From: Thermoflexus sp.
Lineage (GTDB): Bacteria > Chloroflexota > Anaerolineae > Thermoflexales > Thermoflexaceae
DNA length: 64,000 bases
Assembly (NCBI RefSeq): GCF_034432235.1
Contig: NZ_DAOUCJ010000065.1
Coordinates: 1 to 64,000, forward strand
Direction of reading: 5' to 3'
In this document: in pieces, positions 1-9,013 of the stretch
How positions within the stretch are numbered: the first letter of the stretch is position 1
How the letters are laid out: every line of letters begins with the position of its first letter
Made by a program: the position numbers and the translations under genes
Notes under the pieces: generated by a model
Told to the model about the DNA's origin: nothing
Seen by the model: only the letters and a program-made list of their open reading frames with translations
Databases searched by the model: none

Positions 1-43
1 CCCCGACGGCATCCCGGATCCCGAGAACCACCTCCTCGATCAT
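1..43 (-). CDS. Partial unidentified gene at the left edge, N-terminus only
   Basis: Only the first 14 codons lie in the window, starting at an ATG at 41-43 and reading MIEEVVLGIRDAVG. An in-frame TAA lies 15 bases before this ATG, so it is the earliest ATG in this frame. Twelve of the 14 third positions are G or C, as in the neighbouring genes, which supports coding. It follows the CvpA-like gene in the dcw operon, where a further cell-wall gene would be expected, but 14 residues are too few to name it. A competing frame starts at 107 in a TAATG overlap with the upstream stop and gives an Arg/Gly-rich peptide that looks less like a protein. Low confidence. Confidence 0.3.
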   Translation of the reverse strand, partial: MIEEVVLGIRDAVG

Positions 44-106
44 CTTGGGGAAAAGACCTTATGAATCCCCGCGCTCTCCATCCTGAGCCCATCGCCTGCG
101 AGCCCA

Positions 107-631
107 TTAGAGATAAAATACCAACAATGCGAACAGCGCGATCACCACCATAAAGTAAAGCAGCGGCGGCTTCATCACCGCAGGGGGCATCCAGGGCAAC
201 AGGTCCATAATCGGGTTGTTCGGACCCGGGGGCTGAAGGATCTCCGGGAAGGGATAGCCGGCCCGGTGCAGGAAGAACAGGATCGAGCCGACGATCAGCC
301 ATCCGTTGAGCGCCCCCGCGGCGAAGCCGGCGATGATCTCGGTGCCTTTCTCCCGTTTCGCCCGGCCAGCCAGCTGAATGGAGAGCGCCGGGCCAGCATA
401 TCCAAAAATCGCGGCTATGGCGATCGCAGCGGTCTCAATGAAAAAACCGGTGGCCGGATCCCGGGTGAACGATTCCCATATCGCCGGTGCGAATTGTTGC
501 AGCAGGCTGAAGAAGAACATAATCCCCACGATCGAAGCGCTGACCAGGATCTCCTTGGCCACCCCCCGCAAGGCTCCGATCAGGGCGAACAGGGCCACAA
601 AGGCCCAGAAGACCGCGTGCAACGCGATCAT
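107..631 (-). CDS. CvpA-like integral membrane protein
   Basis: A 174-residue protein with four or five hydrophobic segments. The N-terminal part, a membrane helix followed by ALIGALRGVAKEIL, resembles the CvpA/colicin V production family, whose members often sit near envelope genes; their exact role is unsettled. The start at 631 was chosen because its ATG overlaps the murG stop as ATGA and has a GGAGG sequence just upstream; an ATG 18 codons earlier would lie inside murG. It is the last complete gene of the leftward dcw operon in this window and is probably translationally coupled to murG. The family call rests on general resemblance only. Confidence 0.6.
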   Translation of the reverse strand: MIALHAVFWAFVALFALIGALRGVAKEILVSASIVGIMFFFSLLQQFAPAIWESFTRDPATGFFIETAAIAIAAIFGYAGPALSIQLAGRAKREKGTEIIAGFAAGALNGWLIVGSILFFLHRAGYPFPEILQPPGPNNPIMDLLPWMPPAVMKPPLLYFMVVIALFALLVFYL

Positions 632-1782
632 CCCCCCCTCCCGACCCCGAATCCTGCCGGAATGGAACCGTGAGCTTTCATCCACCCCATCACCAGGGCC
701 GCCAGGCGTTCCGCTGCCTCCGGCCGGGCCAGTGCCGCCATCCGCTGGCGCATCTCGCTCAAGCGACCCGGGCTGCGGAGAAGATCCCGCACCACCTCGC
801 CCAGCCGTTCCTCGATCTCTTCATCCGGGACCATGACGGCACCCCCATGTCGGACCAGGTAGGCCGCATTGCGTTCCTGGTGGCGCCGCACGTAAGGATA
901 GGGCACCAGCACCGCCGGCAATCCGAACAGGGGGAGCTCTCCCAGCGTGGAGGCTCCTGCCCGGCACACCGCCAGATCCGCCATGGCCAGCGCCTCCCCC
1001 ATCTCTTCATCCAGATACGCGACCGGCTGGTAACGAGCCCGGCATTCGGGAGACAACACCGCTTGCCGTTGTTGCATCGCTTCCAGATCGGCAGGCCCGG
1101 TGAGGTGGAGGACCTGGGCCTCCGCTGTCAGCGCCTCCAGATGACGGGCGACCGCCCGATTCAACCGGCGGGCGCCCCGGCTTCCTCCAAACACCAGCAC
1201 GACGGGAACCTCCGGGGTAAACCCCCAGCGGGCGAGTCCCCGCTGTCGGGCTTCCTCTCGGACCCGGGCTGCCTCCACCAGCGCCCGACGCACCGGGTAT
1301 CCGGTGACCACCACCGATCGTCGCGGAAAGGCCTCCCCGGCTTCCGACGCGGTCACCGCCACCCAGGCCGCCAGACCGGCCAGGATGCGGACGGCCAGGC
1401 CAGGCTCGATGTCCGGCAGGTAAACCAGAATCGGGATCCTCCACCATGCCGCGGCGAGGGCGGCCGGGATCGATACGAAACCTCCGGTGGTGAACACCGC
1501 CTGGGGGCGTCGCCGACGCATCTCCCCCCAGGCCTGAACCGCTCCCCGAACCGTCCGCCAGAGCCCCTGCAATCCCCGACGCCAGCCCATCCCATACACC
1601 CCGCCCGCTTCCACGGGAAGGAAGGCATAACCGCGGGATGGAATCAGGCGGGCTTCCATCCCATCCCGCGCGCCGACCCAGATCAGCTCCAGATCCGGAT
1701 CAGCGGCCTGAAGCGCCTCCGCGACGGCCAGCGCCGGGTAGATGTGCCCGCCGGTCCCGCCCGCGGCGATCCAGATCCTCAT
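628..1782 (-). CDS. murG: UDP-GlcNAc:undecaprenyl-pyrophosphoryl-MurNAc-pentapeptide GlcNAc transferase MurG
   Basis: 384 residues. Converts lipid I to lipid II at the inner face of the membrane, the last cytoplasmic step of peptidoglycan synthesis. The N-terminus carries the family glycine-rich motif GGTGGH at residues 8-13. The middle has FGGSRGARRLN (second glycine-rich loop), and the C-terminal domain has the CRAGASTLGE stretch that binds the nucleotide-sugar. Length is close to the usual 350-380. The first codon lies 83 nt inside the 3' end of ftsW, so the two genes share a long out-of-phase overlap; the start is secure because the glycine motif follows directly. The stop overlaps the next gene as ATGA. 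Confidence 0.96.
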   Translation of the reverse strand: MRIWIAAGGTGGHIYPALAVAEALQAADPDLELIWVGARDGMEARLIPSRGYAFLPVEAGGVYGMGWRRGLQGLWRTVRGAVQAWGEMRRRRPQAVFTTGGFVSIPAALAAAWWRIPILVYLPDIEPGLAVRILAGLAAWVAVTASEAGEAFPRRSVVVTGYPVRRALVEAARVREEARQRGLARWGFTPEVPVVLVFGGSRGARRLNRAVARHLEALTAEAQVLHLTGPADLEAMQQRQAVLSPECRARYQPVAYLDEEMGEALAMADLAVCRAGASTLGELPLFGLPAVLVPYPYVRRHQERNAAYLVRHGGAVMVPDEEIEERLGEVVRDLLRSPGRLSEMRQRMAALARPEAAERLAALVMGWMKAHGSIPAGFGVGRGG

Positions 1783-2929
1783 CCCCTCGCCTCCTGGCGA
1801 CGCTGAGCAACATCCCCGCCCCCATCAGCTCGCTGAGCAGCGCGGAGCCGCCGTAACTGATAAAGGGGAAAGGGATCCCGGAAAAGGGGATCAGGCCGGT
1901 CAGCCCGCCGAGATGGATCAACCCCTGCCATGTGATCCACAGCGTCACCCCCAGCGCCAGCAGACCCCCAAAGGCATCACGGGCATGTCGAGCCGTGCGG
2001 AACCCCAGGAACACCCAGGCGCTCAGCAGGCCGATCACCCCGATCACCCCCGCAAATCCGAAGGCCTCCCCCACCACCGCAAAAGCGCTGTCCGAATGGG
2101 GAAGGGGAACCTGGCCGCTGAGGACATAGAGGCTCGCTCCCGGCCCCTTCCCGAAGAGACCCCCGGAACGGATCGCCTCCCGGACCACGCCCAGATGCCC
2201 TGAAGCGCCCTCCGGGGTTCTCAGGGCCTCCAGGTAATCCAGCAACCGCGCCATGGCGTGGGGATGGATCTGCACCAGCGCCCCGAACACCCCAGCCCCC
2301 AGCGCCAGCCCCAGCAGCACCTGAATCCAGGTGGCGCCCGAGGCCACAAACATCCAGGCGGCGACCATTCCGATTAACAGCCCCGTCCCCAGGTCCGGCT
2401 GCAGGAAGATGGGGATGACCACCGTGCTGAGCACCATCAGGAAGGGGATAAACCCCCGGCTGAGCTCCCGCAGGCGCTCGCCCTTGGTAGGCAACCAGGT
2501 GGCCAGATACAGGATGATGATCGGCTTGACGAACTCCGAAGGCTGGAAGGAGCCGCCCGAGAAGGCCCGTCGAGCGCCCAGGCGTTCCTCTCCCATAACC
2601 AGCACAGCGACCAGAGAGGCCACCCCCAGCAGCATCAGGGGGATGGAGAGCCGCTGGAGGCGGCGATAATCCACCCGCCACAGCCCCAGAAGGGCGAGAG
2701 CTCCCACCAGCGCGGCCCCGGCCTGACGCCGGACGAAATAAAACGGATCATTGAAGACCTGGCGCGCCAGATAGTAAGTGGCGCTGTAGACCAGCAGCAG
2801 GCCCGATAGCACCAGAACGGCCAGCAGGATCAGCAACCCCAGCTCCAGGGAGGTGATCCCGGGCAGCAGCGTCAGGGGCCCGCTTTGTGAGACCGACTGC
2901 TCATACCACCTTCTTCGCGCCGTGGTCAT
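1700..2929 (-). CDS. ftsW: Peptidoglycan glycosyltransferase FtsW (SEDS family)
   Basis: 409 residues with about ten membrane helices. SEDS proteins polymerise lipid II with a class B penicillin-binding protein, here probably the PBP encoded upstream. Visible family signatures are QPDLGTGLLI in the large loop region and FPFISYGGSALL near the C-terminus. The ATG overlaps the murD stop as ATGA, indicating coupled translation. The last 27 codons run over the start of murG in another frame and encode an Arg/Gly-rich basic tail after the last helix (GRDRRAHLPGAGRRGGASGR). The tail looks unconstrained and may simply be what the murG frame allows. Confidence 0.95.
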   Translation of the reverse strand: MTTARRRWYEQSVSQSGPLTLLPGITSLELGLLILLAVLVLSGLLLVYSATYYLARQVFNDPFYFVRRQAGAALVGALALLGLWRVDYRRLQRLSIPLMLLGVASLVAVLVMGEERLGARRAFSGGSFQPSEFVKPIIILYLATWLPTKGERLRELSRGFIPFLMVLSTVVIPIFLQPDLGTGLLIGMVAAWMFVASGATWIQVLLGLALGAGVFGALVQIHPHAMARLLDYLEALRTPEGASGHLGVVREAIRSGGLFGKGPGASLYVLSGQVPLPHSDSAFAVVGEAFGFAGVIGVIGLLSAWVFLGFRTARHARDAFGGLLALGVTLWITWQGLIHLGGLTGLIPFSGIPFPFISYGGSALLSELMGAGMLLSVARRRGDEDLDRRGRDRRAHLPGAGRRGGASGR

Positions 2930-4302
2930 CCCAGCGCCTCCACCAGCTGACGGAAATGGGCGCCGCGCTCTTCGAAATCCCGATAGGCATCGTAGCTGGC
3001 CCCGCCCGGCGACAGCAACACTACCTCCCCGGGGCGGGCCAGCCGGGCAGCCAGCGCCACCGCCTCCTCCAGCGTGCCCACCCGCTCCACCCGCTCCAGA
3101 ACGGCCTCCCCCAGGCGAGCCCGGGCGGCCTGCACCGCCTCCACAATCCGATCCCCCATCTCTCCGAAACTGATCAGGATCCGCACCCGTCGGACGATAT
3201 CCCGGGCGGCCTCATCCCAGGGAAGCTGTTTATCCCGCCCTCCAGCCAGCAGAATCAGGGGCTCATCGAAGGCCTCCAGCGCCACCCGCACGCGCTCCGG
3301 GGTCGTGGCGATGGAATCGTTCACATAGCGCACCCCGCGCACCTCCCGCACCAGCTCCAGGCGATGGGGCACGCCGGAGAAGGTGATCGCCACCTCCCGG
3401 ATGGGATCGATGTCCACCCCCAGGCTGCCGGCGATCACTGCCGCTGCCAGAAGGTTCCACCAATTATGCCGGCCCCGCAGGCGCACCTCCTCCACCCGAC
3501 AGATCGGCCAGGCATCCGCCCCCAGACGCAGGAAGAGGGTCTCCCCTCGAAGGAAGGCCCCACGAGCGACCTCCCGCTCCCGGCTGAAGAACCGCAGCCG
3601 CCCCCGCACCGCCGCCGCCAGGGATCGGGCGTTGGGATCATCGTAGCCCAGCACCGCGATGTCCTCGACATCCTGGAAATCCAGGATCCGCTGCTTGGCG
3701 GCGATATAGGCTTCCATAGTCTTGTGACGATCGAGATGATTCGGGGTGATGTTCAGCACCGCGGCCACCCGCGGGCTGACCGTCATGATCTCCAGCTGGA
3801 AGCTGGAAAGCTCCAGCACCACCCGATCCTCCGGGCCGATCTCCTCAACGGATTCGATCAGCGGGTTGCCGATGTTCCCGCCCACCCACGTTCGAAAGCC
3901 CGCCGCCCGGCACATCGCCCCCACGAGGGCCGTCGTGGTCGTCTTCCCGGAGGAGCCCGTGATCCCCGCCGTCCATCCTTGGCAGCGCTCCAGGAACAGC
4001 TGCGCATCGTTGGCCAGAGGGATCCCCCGCCGGATCGCCTCCTGGACGATCGGGATGTCCAGGGGAACGCCCCCGCTCAGACAGAGGAGATCGCAATGCT
4101 TCAGCAGCGAGAGCGGGTGATCCCCGAGCGCATACCGGATCGGCAGGCCTTCCAGGGTTTGCAGGAAGCCCTGAAGGCGCTCGGCCGGCTGTCGATCGCT
4201 GACGGTGACCTCAGCGCCCTGCCGGACCAGCCAGCGGGCCAGCGCCGATCCCTGCCGGCCCAGTCCCAGAATCACTACACGAGCACCAGCAAGATCCCGC
4301 AT
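2926..4302 (-). CDS. murD: UDP-N-acetylmuramoyl-L-alanine:D-glutamate ligase MurD
   Basis: Mur ligase adding D-Glu to UDP-MurNAc-L-Ala in the cytoplasm, ATP-dependent. The N-terminal Rossmann part reads VVILGLGRQGSALA, the ATP loop is ITGSSGKTTTT, and NITPNHLDRH and the C-terminal LLAGGRDKQ are typical of MurD. I chose the ATG at 4302 (458 residues) because CAGGA lies nine bases upstream and the Rossmann strand follows at once; a GTG six codons earlier (4320) has no ribosome binding site. The gene lies between mraY and ftsW in the standard dcw order; its stop overlaps ftsW as ATGA. Confidence 0.95.
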   Translation of the reverse strand: MRDLAGARVVILGLGRQGSALARWLVRQGAEVTVSDRQPAERLQGFLQTLEGLPIRYALGDHPLSLLKHCDLLCLSGGVPLDIPIVQEAIRRGIPLANDAQLFLERCQGWTAGITGSSGKTTTTALVGAMCRAAGFRTWVGGNIGNPLIESVEEIGPEDRVVLELSSFQLEIMTVSPRVAAVLNITPNHLDRHKTMEAYIAAKQRILDFQDVEDIAVLGYDDPNARSLAAAVRGRLRFFSREREVARGAFLRGETLFLRLGADAWPICRVEEVRLRGRHNWWNLLAAAVIAGSLGVDIDPIREVAITFSGVPHRLELVREVRGVRYVNDSIATTPERVRVALEAFDEPLILLAGGRDKQLPWDEAARDIVRRVRILISFGEMGDRIVEAVQAARARLGEAVLERVERVGTLEEAVALAARLARPGEVVLLSPGGASYDAYRDFEERGAHFRQLVEALG

Positions 4303-4333
4303 GGCCCATATTCCTGACACCAGGAATCGATCG

Positions 4334-5356
4334 TCACAACAGCGCCAGCGCCACGCCGATCATGGCGGACCAGATGGCGATTAACCAGAACCGCTGCACC
4401 ACCTGGGTTTCGGACCATCCGAGCAGCTCGAAATGATGATGGATCGGGCTCATCCGGAACAGCCGCTTCCCCCGCGTCCATTTGAAATAAGCCACCTGCA
4501 GGATCACGGAGAGCGTTTCCACCACCGGGATCAGCGCCACGATGGGCAACAGGAGCCACTGGCCGGTCATCAGCGCCACCACTCCCAGGGTCGCCCCCAG
4601 GGCCTGGGAGCCGATATCGCCCATGATCAGCTGCGCCGGGTGGGCATTGAACCACAGGAACGCCAGGCACGACCCCACCACGATGAAGGCGAATGTCGCC
4701 AGATAGATCTGCCCCTGGAGATAGGCGATCACACCGTAGGCGATGAAACTCGTCGCAGTGATGATCCCGGCCAGGCCGTCCAGGCCATCGGTGAAGTTCA
4801 CGGCGTTCGCCGAGCCCACGATGATGAACACCGCGATCGGAAGGTAGAAGAGCCCGATGTCGATCTTCTGCGGCACGGTGGGGATGGCCACGCTGCGCAG
4901 GCCCATCCCGAAATGCAATACCAGCGCCAGGGCGGCCCCGAGGGCGATCTGGATCGGGAATTTATGACGGGCCAGAAGCCCGCCGTTCCCCCGCACGCCC
5001 ATCCAGTCATCCACCGCGCCCAGCGCCCCGAAGGCCAGCATCGCCGCCACCGGCACCAGGATCGAACGCCCGATCAGCTGATCCCCCGGCCATCCCATCT
5101 GCCTCAGGAACACCCGTCCCACCTCGGTGTTGGCGATCAGGTTACCGATGTTCAGGATCAGCGTCAGGACCACGACCGGCACGACGATCATCAGGCCGCC
5201 CATCGTGGGCGTCCCCATCTTCACCAGGTGGGTTCGCGGTCCCTCGATCCGGATCTTCTTCCCGATCCCGTTCGCCCGCAGCCAGCGGATCAGGGGTGGG
5301 CCCCATACGACAGCCAGCAGAAAGGAAAGGCCTCCCATGAACAACGCCTGTGCCAC
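4334..5356 (-). CDS. mraY: Phospho-N-acetylmuramoyl-pentapeptide transferase MraY
   Basis: 340-residue polytopic membrane enzyme that transfers phospho-MurNAc-pentapeptide to undecaprenyl phosphate, making lipid I. Signatures in order are GPRTHLVKMGTPTMGGL near the N-terminus, GAVDDWMG (the acidic pair), NAVNFTDGLDGLAG, GDIGSQALGA and MSPIHHHFELLGW near the C-terminus. The start is a GTG at 5356 with GAGG seven bases upstream; an internal ATG six codons later has no better site. It sits between murF and murD; 88 bases separate it from murF. Confidence 0.96.
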   Translation of the reverse strand: MAQALFMGGLSFLLAVVWGPPLIRWLRANGIGKKIRIEGPRTHLVKMGTPTMGGLMIVVPVVVLTLILNIGNLIANTEVGRVFLRQMGWPGDQLIGRSILVPVAAMLAFGALGAVDDWMGVRGNGGLLARHKFPIQIALGAALALVLHFGMGLRSVAIPTVPQKIDIGLFYLPIAVFIIVGSANAVNFTDGLDGLAGIITATSFIAYGVIAYLQGQIYLATFAFIVVGSCLAFLWFNAHPAQLIMGDIGSQALGATLGVVALMTGQWLLLPIVALIPVVETLSVILQVAYFKWTRGKRLFRMSPIHHHFELLGWSETQVVQRFWLIAIWSAMIGVALALL

Positions 5357-5444
5357 AGAGGCACCTCATTGGTGAAGGTATGGTTTTTCCCCTTCCCCCG
5401 GATCTTTTGGGCCCTGAGGAAGGGAGGCGCAAGTCCGGATCCAA

Positions 5445-6884
5445 TTACCCCTCGCACAGGGCGCTGACGATTTCCTCCATATGCAGGCCCCGGGAGCCCT
5501 TCACCAGCACCACATCTCCGGGCTCCAGGATCTGCCGGAGGACCTCAATGGCCTCCTGGTTGGAATCACAGATCCACACCCGATGAGGTGGCAGGCCCAC
5601 GGCCATCGCCTCCTGGGCGATGATGCGGGCCCGCGGTCCTACTGTGATCAGGAGATCCGCCACCGCTCCGGCTCGTCCCCCTACCAGCCGGTGCCCCTCG
5701 ATCTCATAAGCGCCCAGCTCCAGCATATCCCCCAGCACCGCGATCTTCCGGCCATCCAGCTCCGCCAGCAGGTTTAGAGCGGCCAGCATCGAGGGCGGGC
5801 TGGCATTATAGGTATCATCGAGGATCGTAGAGCCCCGAAGGCCCGGCACCGCCACCAGGCGCAGCTGGGCCCGCCGATCCCGCAGGCCCGCGAAGATCTC
5901 CTCCCAGGTCAACCCTTCCAGAATGCCTACGGCGATGGCCCGCAGGGCGGTGTGGACGCTGTGGCGTCCCAGCAACGAGACCCGGACCCGCCGGAAGGTC
6001 TCGCCCCGATAGTGCAGATCGAACCGCACCCCCTCCAGCCCCTCACTCACGATCTCGTCCGCCCACAGATCCGCCTCCGGATCCAGGCCGTAGAAGAAGA
6101 CCCGGGCCCGGGTCCGTTCCGCCATCCCTCGAACATACGGATCATCCCGGTTCAGCACCGCCACGCCATCTTCGGGCAGGGCCTCTACCAGCTCCGCCTT
6201 CGCCGCCGCGATGGCCTCCATGCTCCCCAGACGCTCCAGATGGACCGGGCCGACCATCGTGACCACGCCGATCACCGGGCGGGCGATGGCACAGAGGGCG
6301 GCGATCTCCCCTCGCGCATACATCCCCATCTCCAGCACCGCCCGCTGGTGGCGCGCCGTGAGCTGGAGCAGCATCAGCGGCAGCCCGATCTCGCTGTTCA
6401 GGTTCCCCTCGGTCTTGAGCGTCTCATACCGCCGGGAGAGGATCGCCCAGGTCAGCTCCTTGGTGCTGGTCTTCCCCACACTCCCGGTGATGCCGATCAC
6501 CCGCACCGGAAAGCGAGCCCGCCACCATCCGGCCCAGCGGTGGAGCGCATCCAGCGTTCGGGGGACCCGAAAGCAAACCGGGAAGGTCAGGGATTCCGGC
6601 CATGGCCCTCGCTCGAGATCTACCACCATCGCGCCCGCTGGAACGTCCTGATGAACCAGGGCGGCGATCGCCCCACGATGGAACGCATCGCCCACATATT
6701 GATGTCCATCGGTCCGCTCCCCGGGCAATGCCACAAAGAGATCCCCTGCCTTGCATGTCCGCGAATCGATGGCCACATGCCGGATCGGCGTCTCCCAGGG
6801 CGGACGGCGTCCGCTCAACGCCTCGGCCAGATCCGCCAGCGTCATCCCCTCCACTGCAACTCGCGTCCCGATCTCCCCGGACAT
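5445..6884 (-). CDS. murF: UDP-N-acetylmuramoyl-tripeptide:D-alanyl-D-alanine ligase MurF
   Basis: 479 residues, the usual MurF size. Adds D-Ala-D-Ala to the UDP-MurNAc-tripeptide using ATP. The N-terminal MurF domain reads VAIDSRTCKAGDLFVALPGERTDGH; the ATP loop is ITGSVGKTSTKE; the C-terminal domain includes ILDDTYNASPPSMLAAL and AVLGDMLELG, both diagnostic. The ATG at 6884 has GGAG about ten bases upstream. It lies between the PBP gene and mraY, separated from each by 70-90 bases, so coupling looks looser here than among the ATGA-overlapped genes. Confidence 0.96.
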   Translation of the reverse strand: MSGEIGTRVAVEGMTLADLAEALSGRRPPWETPIRHVAIDSRTCKAGDLFVALPGERTDGHQYVGDAFHRGAIAALVHQDVPAGAMVVDLERGPWPESLTFPVCFRVPRTLDALHRWAGWWRARFPVRVIGITGSVGKTSTKELTWAILSRRYETLKTEGNLNSEIGLPLMLLQLTARHQRAVLEMGMYARGEIAALCAIARPVIGVVTMVGPVHLERLGSMEAIAAAKAELVEALPEDGVAVLNRDDPYVRGMAERTRARVFFYGLDPEADLWADEIVSEGLEGVRFDLHYRGETFRRVRVSLLGRHSVHTALRAIAVGILEGLTWEEIFAGLRDRRAQLRLVAVPGLRGSTILDDTYNASPPSMLAALNLLAELDGRKIAVLGDMLELGAYEIEGHRLVGGRAGAVADLLITVGPRARIIAQEAMAVGLPPHRVWICDSNQEAIEVLRQILEPGDVVLVKGSRGLHMEEIVSALCEG

Positions 6885-6956
6885 CCCGCTTTCACTCCAT
6901 CACAGGATCGCTCGGCCCAGCGGCCAGCCGTGTATCCCTTCTTCAAGGGCAGCTCC

Positions 6957-8708
6957 TTACGGCCCTGACGACGATGGTGGGACCCCCAACAGCGGCAGGA
7001 TCCTCGCAGCGATCCGGGCGAACACCGGGGCGGCCTCCTCGGAGCCCCACGGCGAGCGCCGGGGGCGATCCAGCTTCACCAGGATCAGCACCTGCGGATC
7101 CTCTACCGGACCGAATCCGACAAAGGAGGCGATGGTATCCCGGGGATCGTAACCCAGCGGCGTGGGGATCTGGGCCGTCCCGGTTTTGCCGGCCATCCGG
7201 TAACCCGGCACCCGAGCCTTCACCGCCTCCCGCTCGATCACCGCCGCCAGCATCTCCCGCAGCGTCCGCGCCGTCTGGGCGGATATCGCCCGACGGCGGA
7301 TCCGGGGTTCCGTCCGCTTCACCCCCTCCGGGGTGCGGACCTCCTGCACCACGAAGGGCCGCATGATCAGGCCATCGTTGGCCACCGCGGATGCCGCCAC
7401 GGCCATCTGCAAAGGCGTCACGGAGACTGCTTGCCCAAAAGACTGACGCCCCAGATCGGCCTCCCGCCAGTCTGGATCTCCATATGCTCGCACCCGCATC
7501 ACTGCCTCGTAGGGGAGATCCACATCCGTGGGCTCCCCGATCCCGAAAGCGTGAAGAGCCGCGTAGAACCGCTCCGGACCCAGGAGGCGGGCCAGGTGGG
7601 CCGCGCCCACGTTCCGGGAGTAGATCAAAAGCTCCGTCATATCCAGCCAGCCCCGCCCGCCCGGGTAACGATCCCGATCCCAGTTGCAGATCGGCGCCCC
7701 CCCGAATTCCACGCACCCCTGGTCCAGATAACGATCCTCCGGCCGGATCACCCCGCTCTCCAGGGCCGCCGCCATGGTGAGGATCTTGAACACCGACCCC
7801 GGCTCATAGAGATCCTGGACCACCGGGTTGCGGGCATCTCGATCCAGGGTCTCCGGGGAATTGGGATCGAAGGACGGCAGGCTCACCATCGCCAGGATCT
7901 CACCGGTGCGAGGGCGGAGCACCACGGCATCCCCTCGCTGCGCCCCGCTCTCCTGCAAGCCCCGCGCCAGCTCCTCCGCCACCATCGCCTGGATTGTCCG
8001 ATCGATGGTCAGCACCACCTCTCCCCCCGGCTCGGGCTGGGTCAGCGCCTCCTCCCTCACCGGCAACGGGCGTCCTTCCGCATCCACTGGGACGCGCAGG
8101 GTCACCGGCTTGCCGCGCAGGAATTCATCGTAGGCTTTCTCCACCCCGGCGGCGCCCTGCCGTCCTTCCATGCCCTGATCTCCCGGCCCGAAGAACACGA
8201 AGCCAACCACCGTGGCCAGCAACGAACCCTCCGGATACACCCGTTTCCAGTAAGGCATCACCCGCACCCCCCGGAGGCCGGTCTCCCCGACCCGTCGGCT
8301 GACCACCCGGGCCAGATCCTCCGGGATCCCCCTGGCCACCGGAAATTGCCACCCGGTATCCGGCCAGCCCCGCGCGGCCTCCTGGACAGAGAACCCCAGC
8401 AGGGGATTCAGGACCTCATCCACCTGTTGCAACCACTTTGCCCGACGGGTCGGATCTCCTCCGTAGGCGATAGGCGGATATTCCAGAACGACCTGATACC
8501 GCGGCGCATCGATGGCCAGCACCGCCCCGTGGCGATCCAGGATCCGGCCTCGCTGTGCTTCGAGCCGCAACTCCAGAGACTGAACGCCCAGCGGCTCCCC
8601 CGGCGCATAGAAGGTCAGATAGATCAGGCGGATCACCACCAGCCCGAGGAACAGGGCAGGCGGGAACGCCACCGGATGCAACCGCAGCGTCGATCCCGTT
8701 TCCCTCAT
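6957..8708 (-). CDS. Class B penicillin-binding protein (FtsI/SpoVD type transpeptidase)
   Basis: 583 residues. One N-terminal membrane helix (about residues 12-34) anchors the protein, followed by the dimerisation domain and the transpeptidase domain. The three catalytic motifs are present: SVFK with the acylated serine at 305 and Lys 308, SRN at 364-366 and KTGT at 508-511. It cross-links septal peptidoglycan and is the expected partner of FtsW encoded downstream. No PASTA repeats follow the transpeptidase domain, unlike SpoVD or Bacillus PbpB. The start overlaps the stop of the ftsL-like gene as ATGA. Position in the dcw cluster makes FtsI the most likely identity. Confidence 0.92.
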   Translation of the reverse strand: MRETGSTLRLHPVAFPPALFLGLVVIRLIYLTFYAPGEPLGVQSLELRLEAQRGRILDRHGAVLAIDAPRYQVVLEYPPIAYGGDPTRRAKWLQQVDEVLNPLLGFSVQEAARGWPDTGWQFPVARGIPEDLARVVSRRVGETGLRGVRVMPYWKRVYPEGSLLATVVGFVFFGPGDQGMEGRQGAAGVEKAYDEFLRGKPVTLRVPVDAEGRPLPVREEALTQPEPGGEVVLTIDRTIQAMVAEELARGLQESGAQRGDAVVLRPRTGEILAMVSLPSFDPNSPETLDRDARNPVVQDLYEPGSVFKILTMAAALESGVIRPEDRYLDQGCVEFGGAPICNWDRDRYPGGRGWLDMTELLIYSRNVGAAHLARLLGPERFYAALHAFGIGEPTDVDLPYEAVMRVRAYGDPDWREADLGRQSFGQAVSVTPLQMAVAASAVANDGLIMRPFVVQEVRTPEGVKRTEPRIRRRAISAQTARTLREMLAAVIEREAVKARVPGYRMAGKTGTAQIPTPLGYDPRDTIASFVGFGPVEDPQVLILVKLDRPRRSPWGSEEAAPVFARIAARILPLLGVPPSSSGP

Positions 8709-9013
8709 GGCCCCGGGTTCTCCAGCGGAAGCGTCACCGGCAATGAGAGCGGCAGGCCTGGATGTTCCCCGCCGGGAACGAATCCCATCGCCCGGGCCCG
8801 CTCCCGTAGGCGCGGGATCGCGCTTTCCCGGGCGATAGCCTCTTCCATCGCGGCGTTCTCCCGCTCCAGCGCAGCACGGGTCTCGCTCAGATGCTGAACG
8901 ATCTGCCCCTGCTCCACCGCCGTGGTGGAGAGGAACGTGAACAGCAAAGAGAAGGAAGCCAGGAACAGCAAGGCTCCTACCACCGCCAGAAGAAGGCGCT
9001 GCCGTCCGCTCAT
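8705..9013 (-). CDS. FtsL-like bitopic septum protein
   Basis: 102 residues: a short basic N-terminus, one membrane helix (roughly residues 6-27) and a periplasmic stretch with heptad-like spacing that should form a coiled coil, then a Pro-rich tail. This is the architecture of FtsL/DivIC, which bridge FtsQ/DivIB to the FtsWI synthase. Sequence conservation in this family is low, so the call rests on architecture plus its location between rsmH and the class B PBP. The ATG at 9013 overlaps the rsmH stop as ATGA and the stop overlaps the PBP start the same way. A longer frame upstream would run antiparallel to nothing but deep inside rsmH and is rejected. Confidence 0.78.
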   Translation of the reverse strand: MSGRQRLLLAVVGALLFLASFSLLFTFLSTTAVEQGQIVQHLSETRAALERENAAMEEAIARESAIPRLRERARAMGFVPGGEHPGLPLSLPVTLPLENPGP

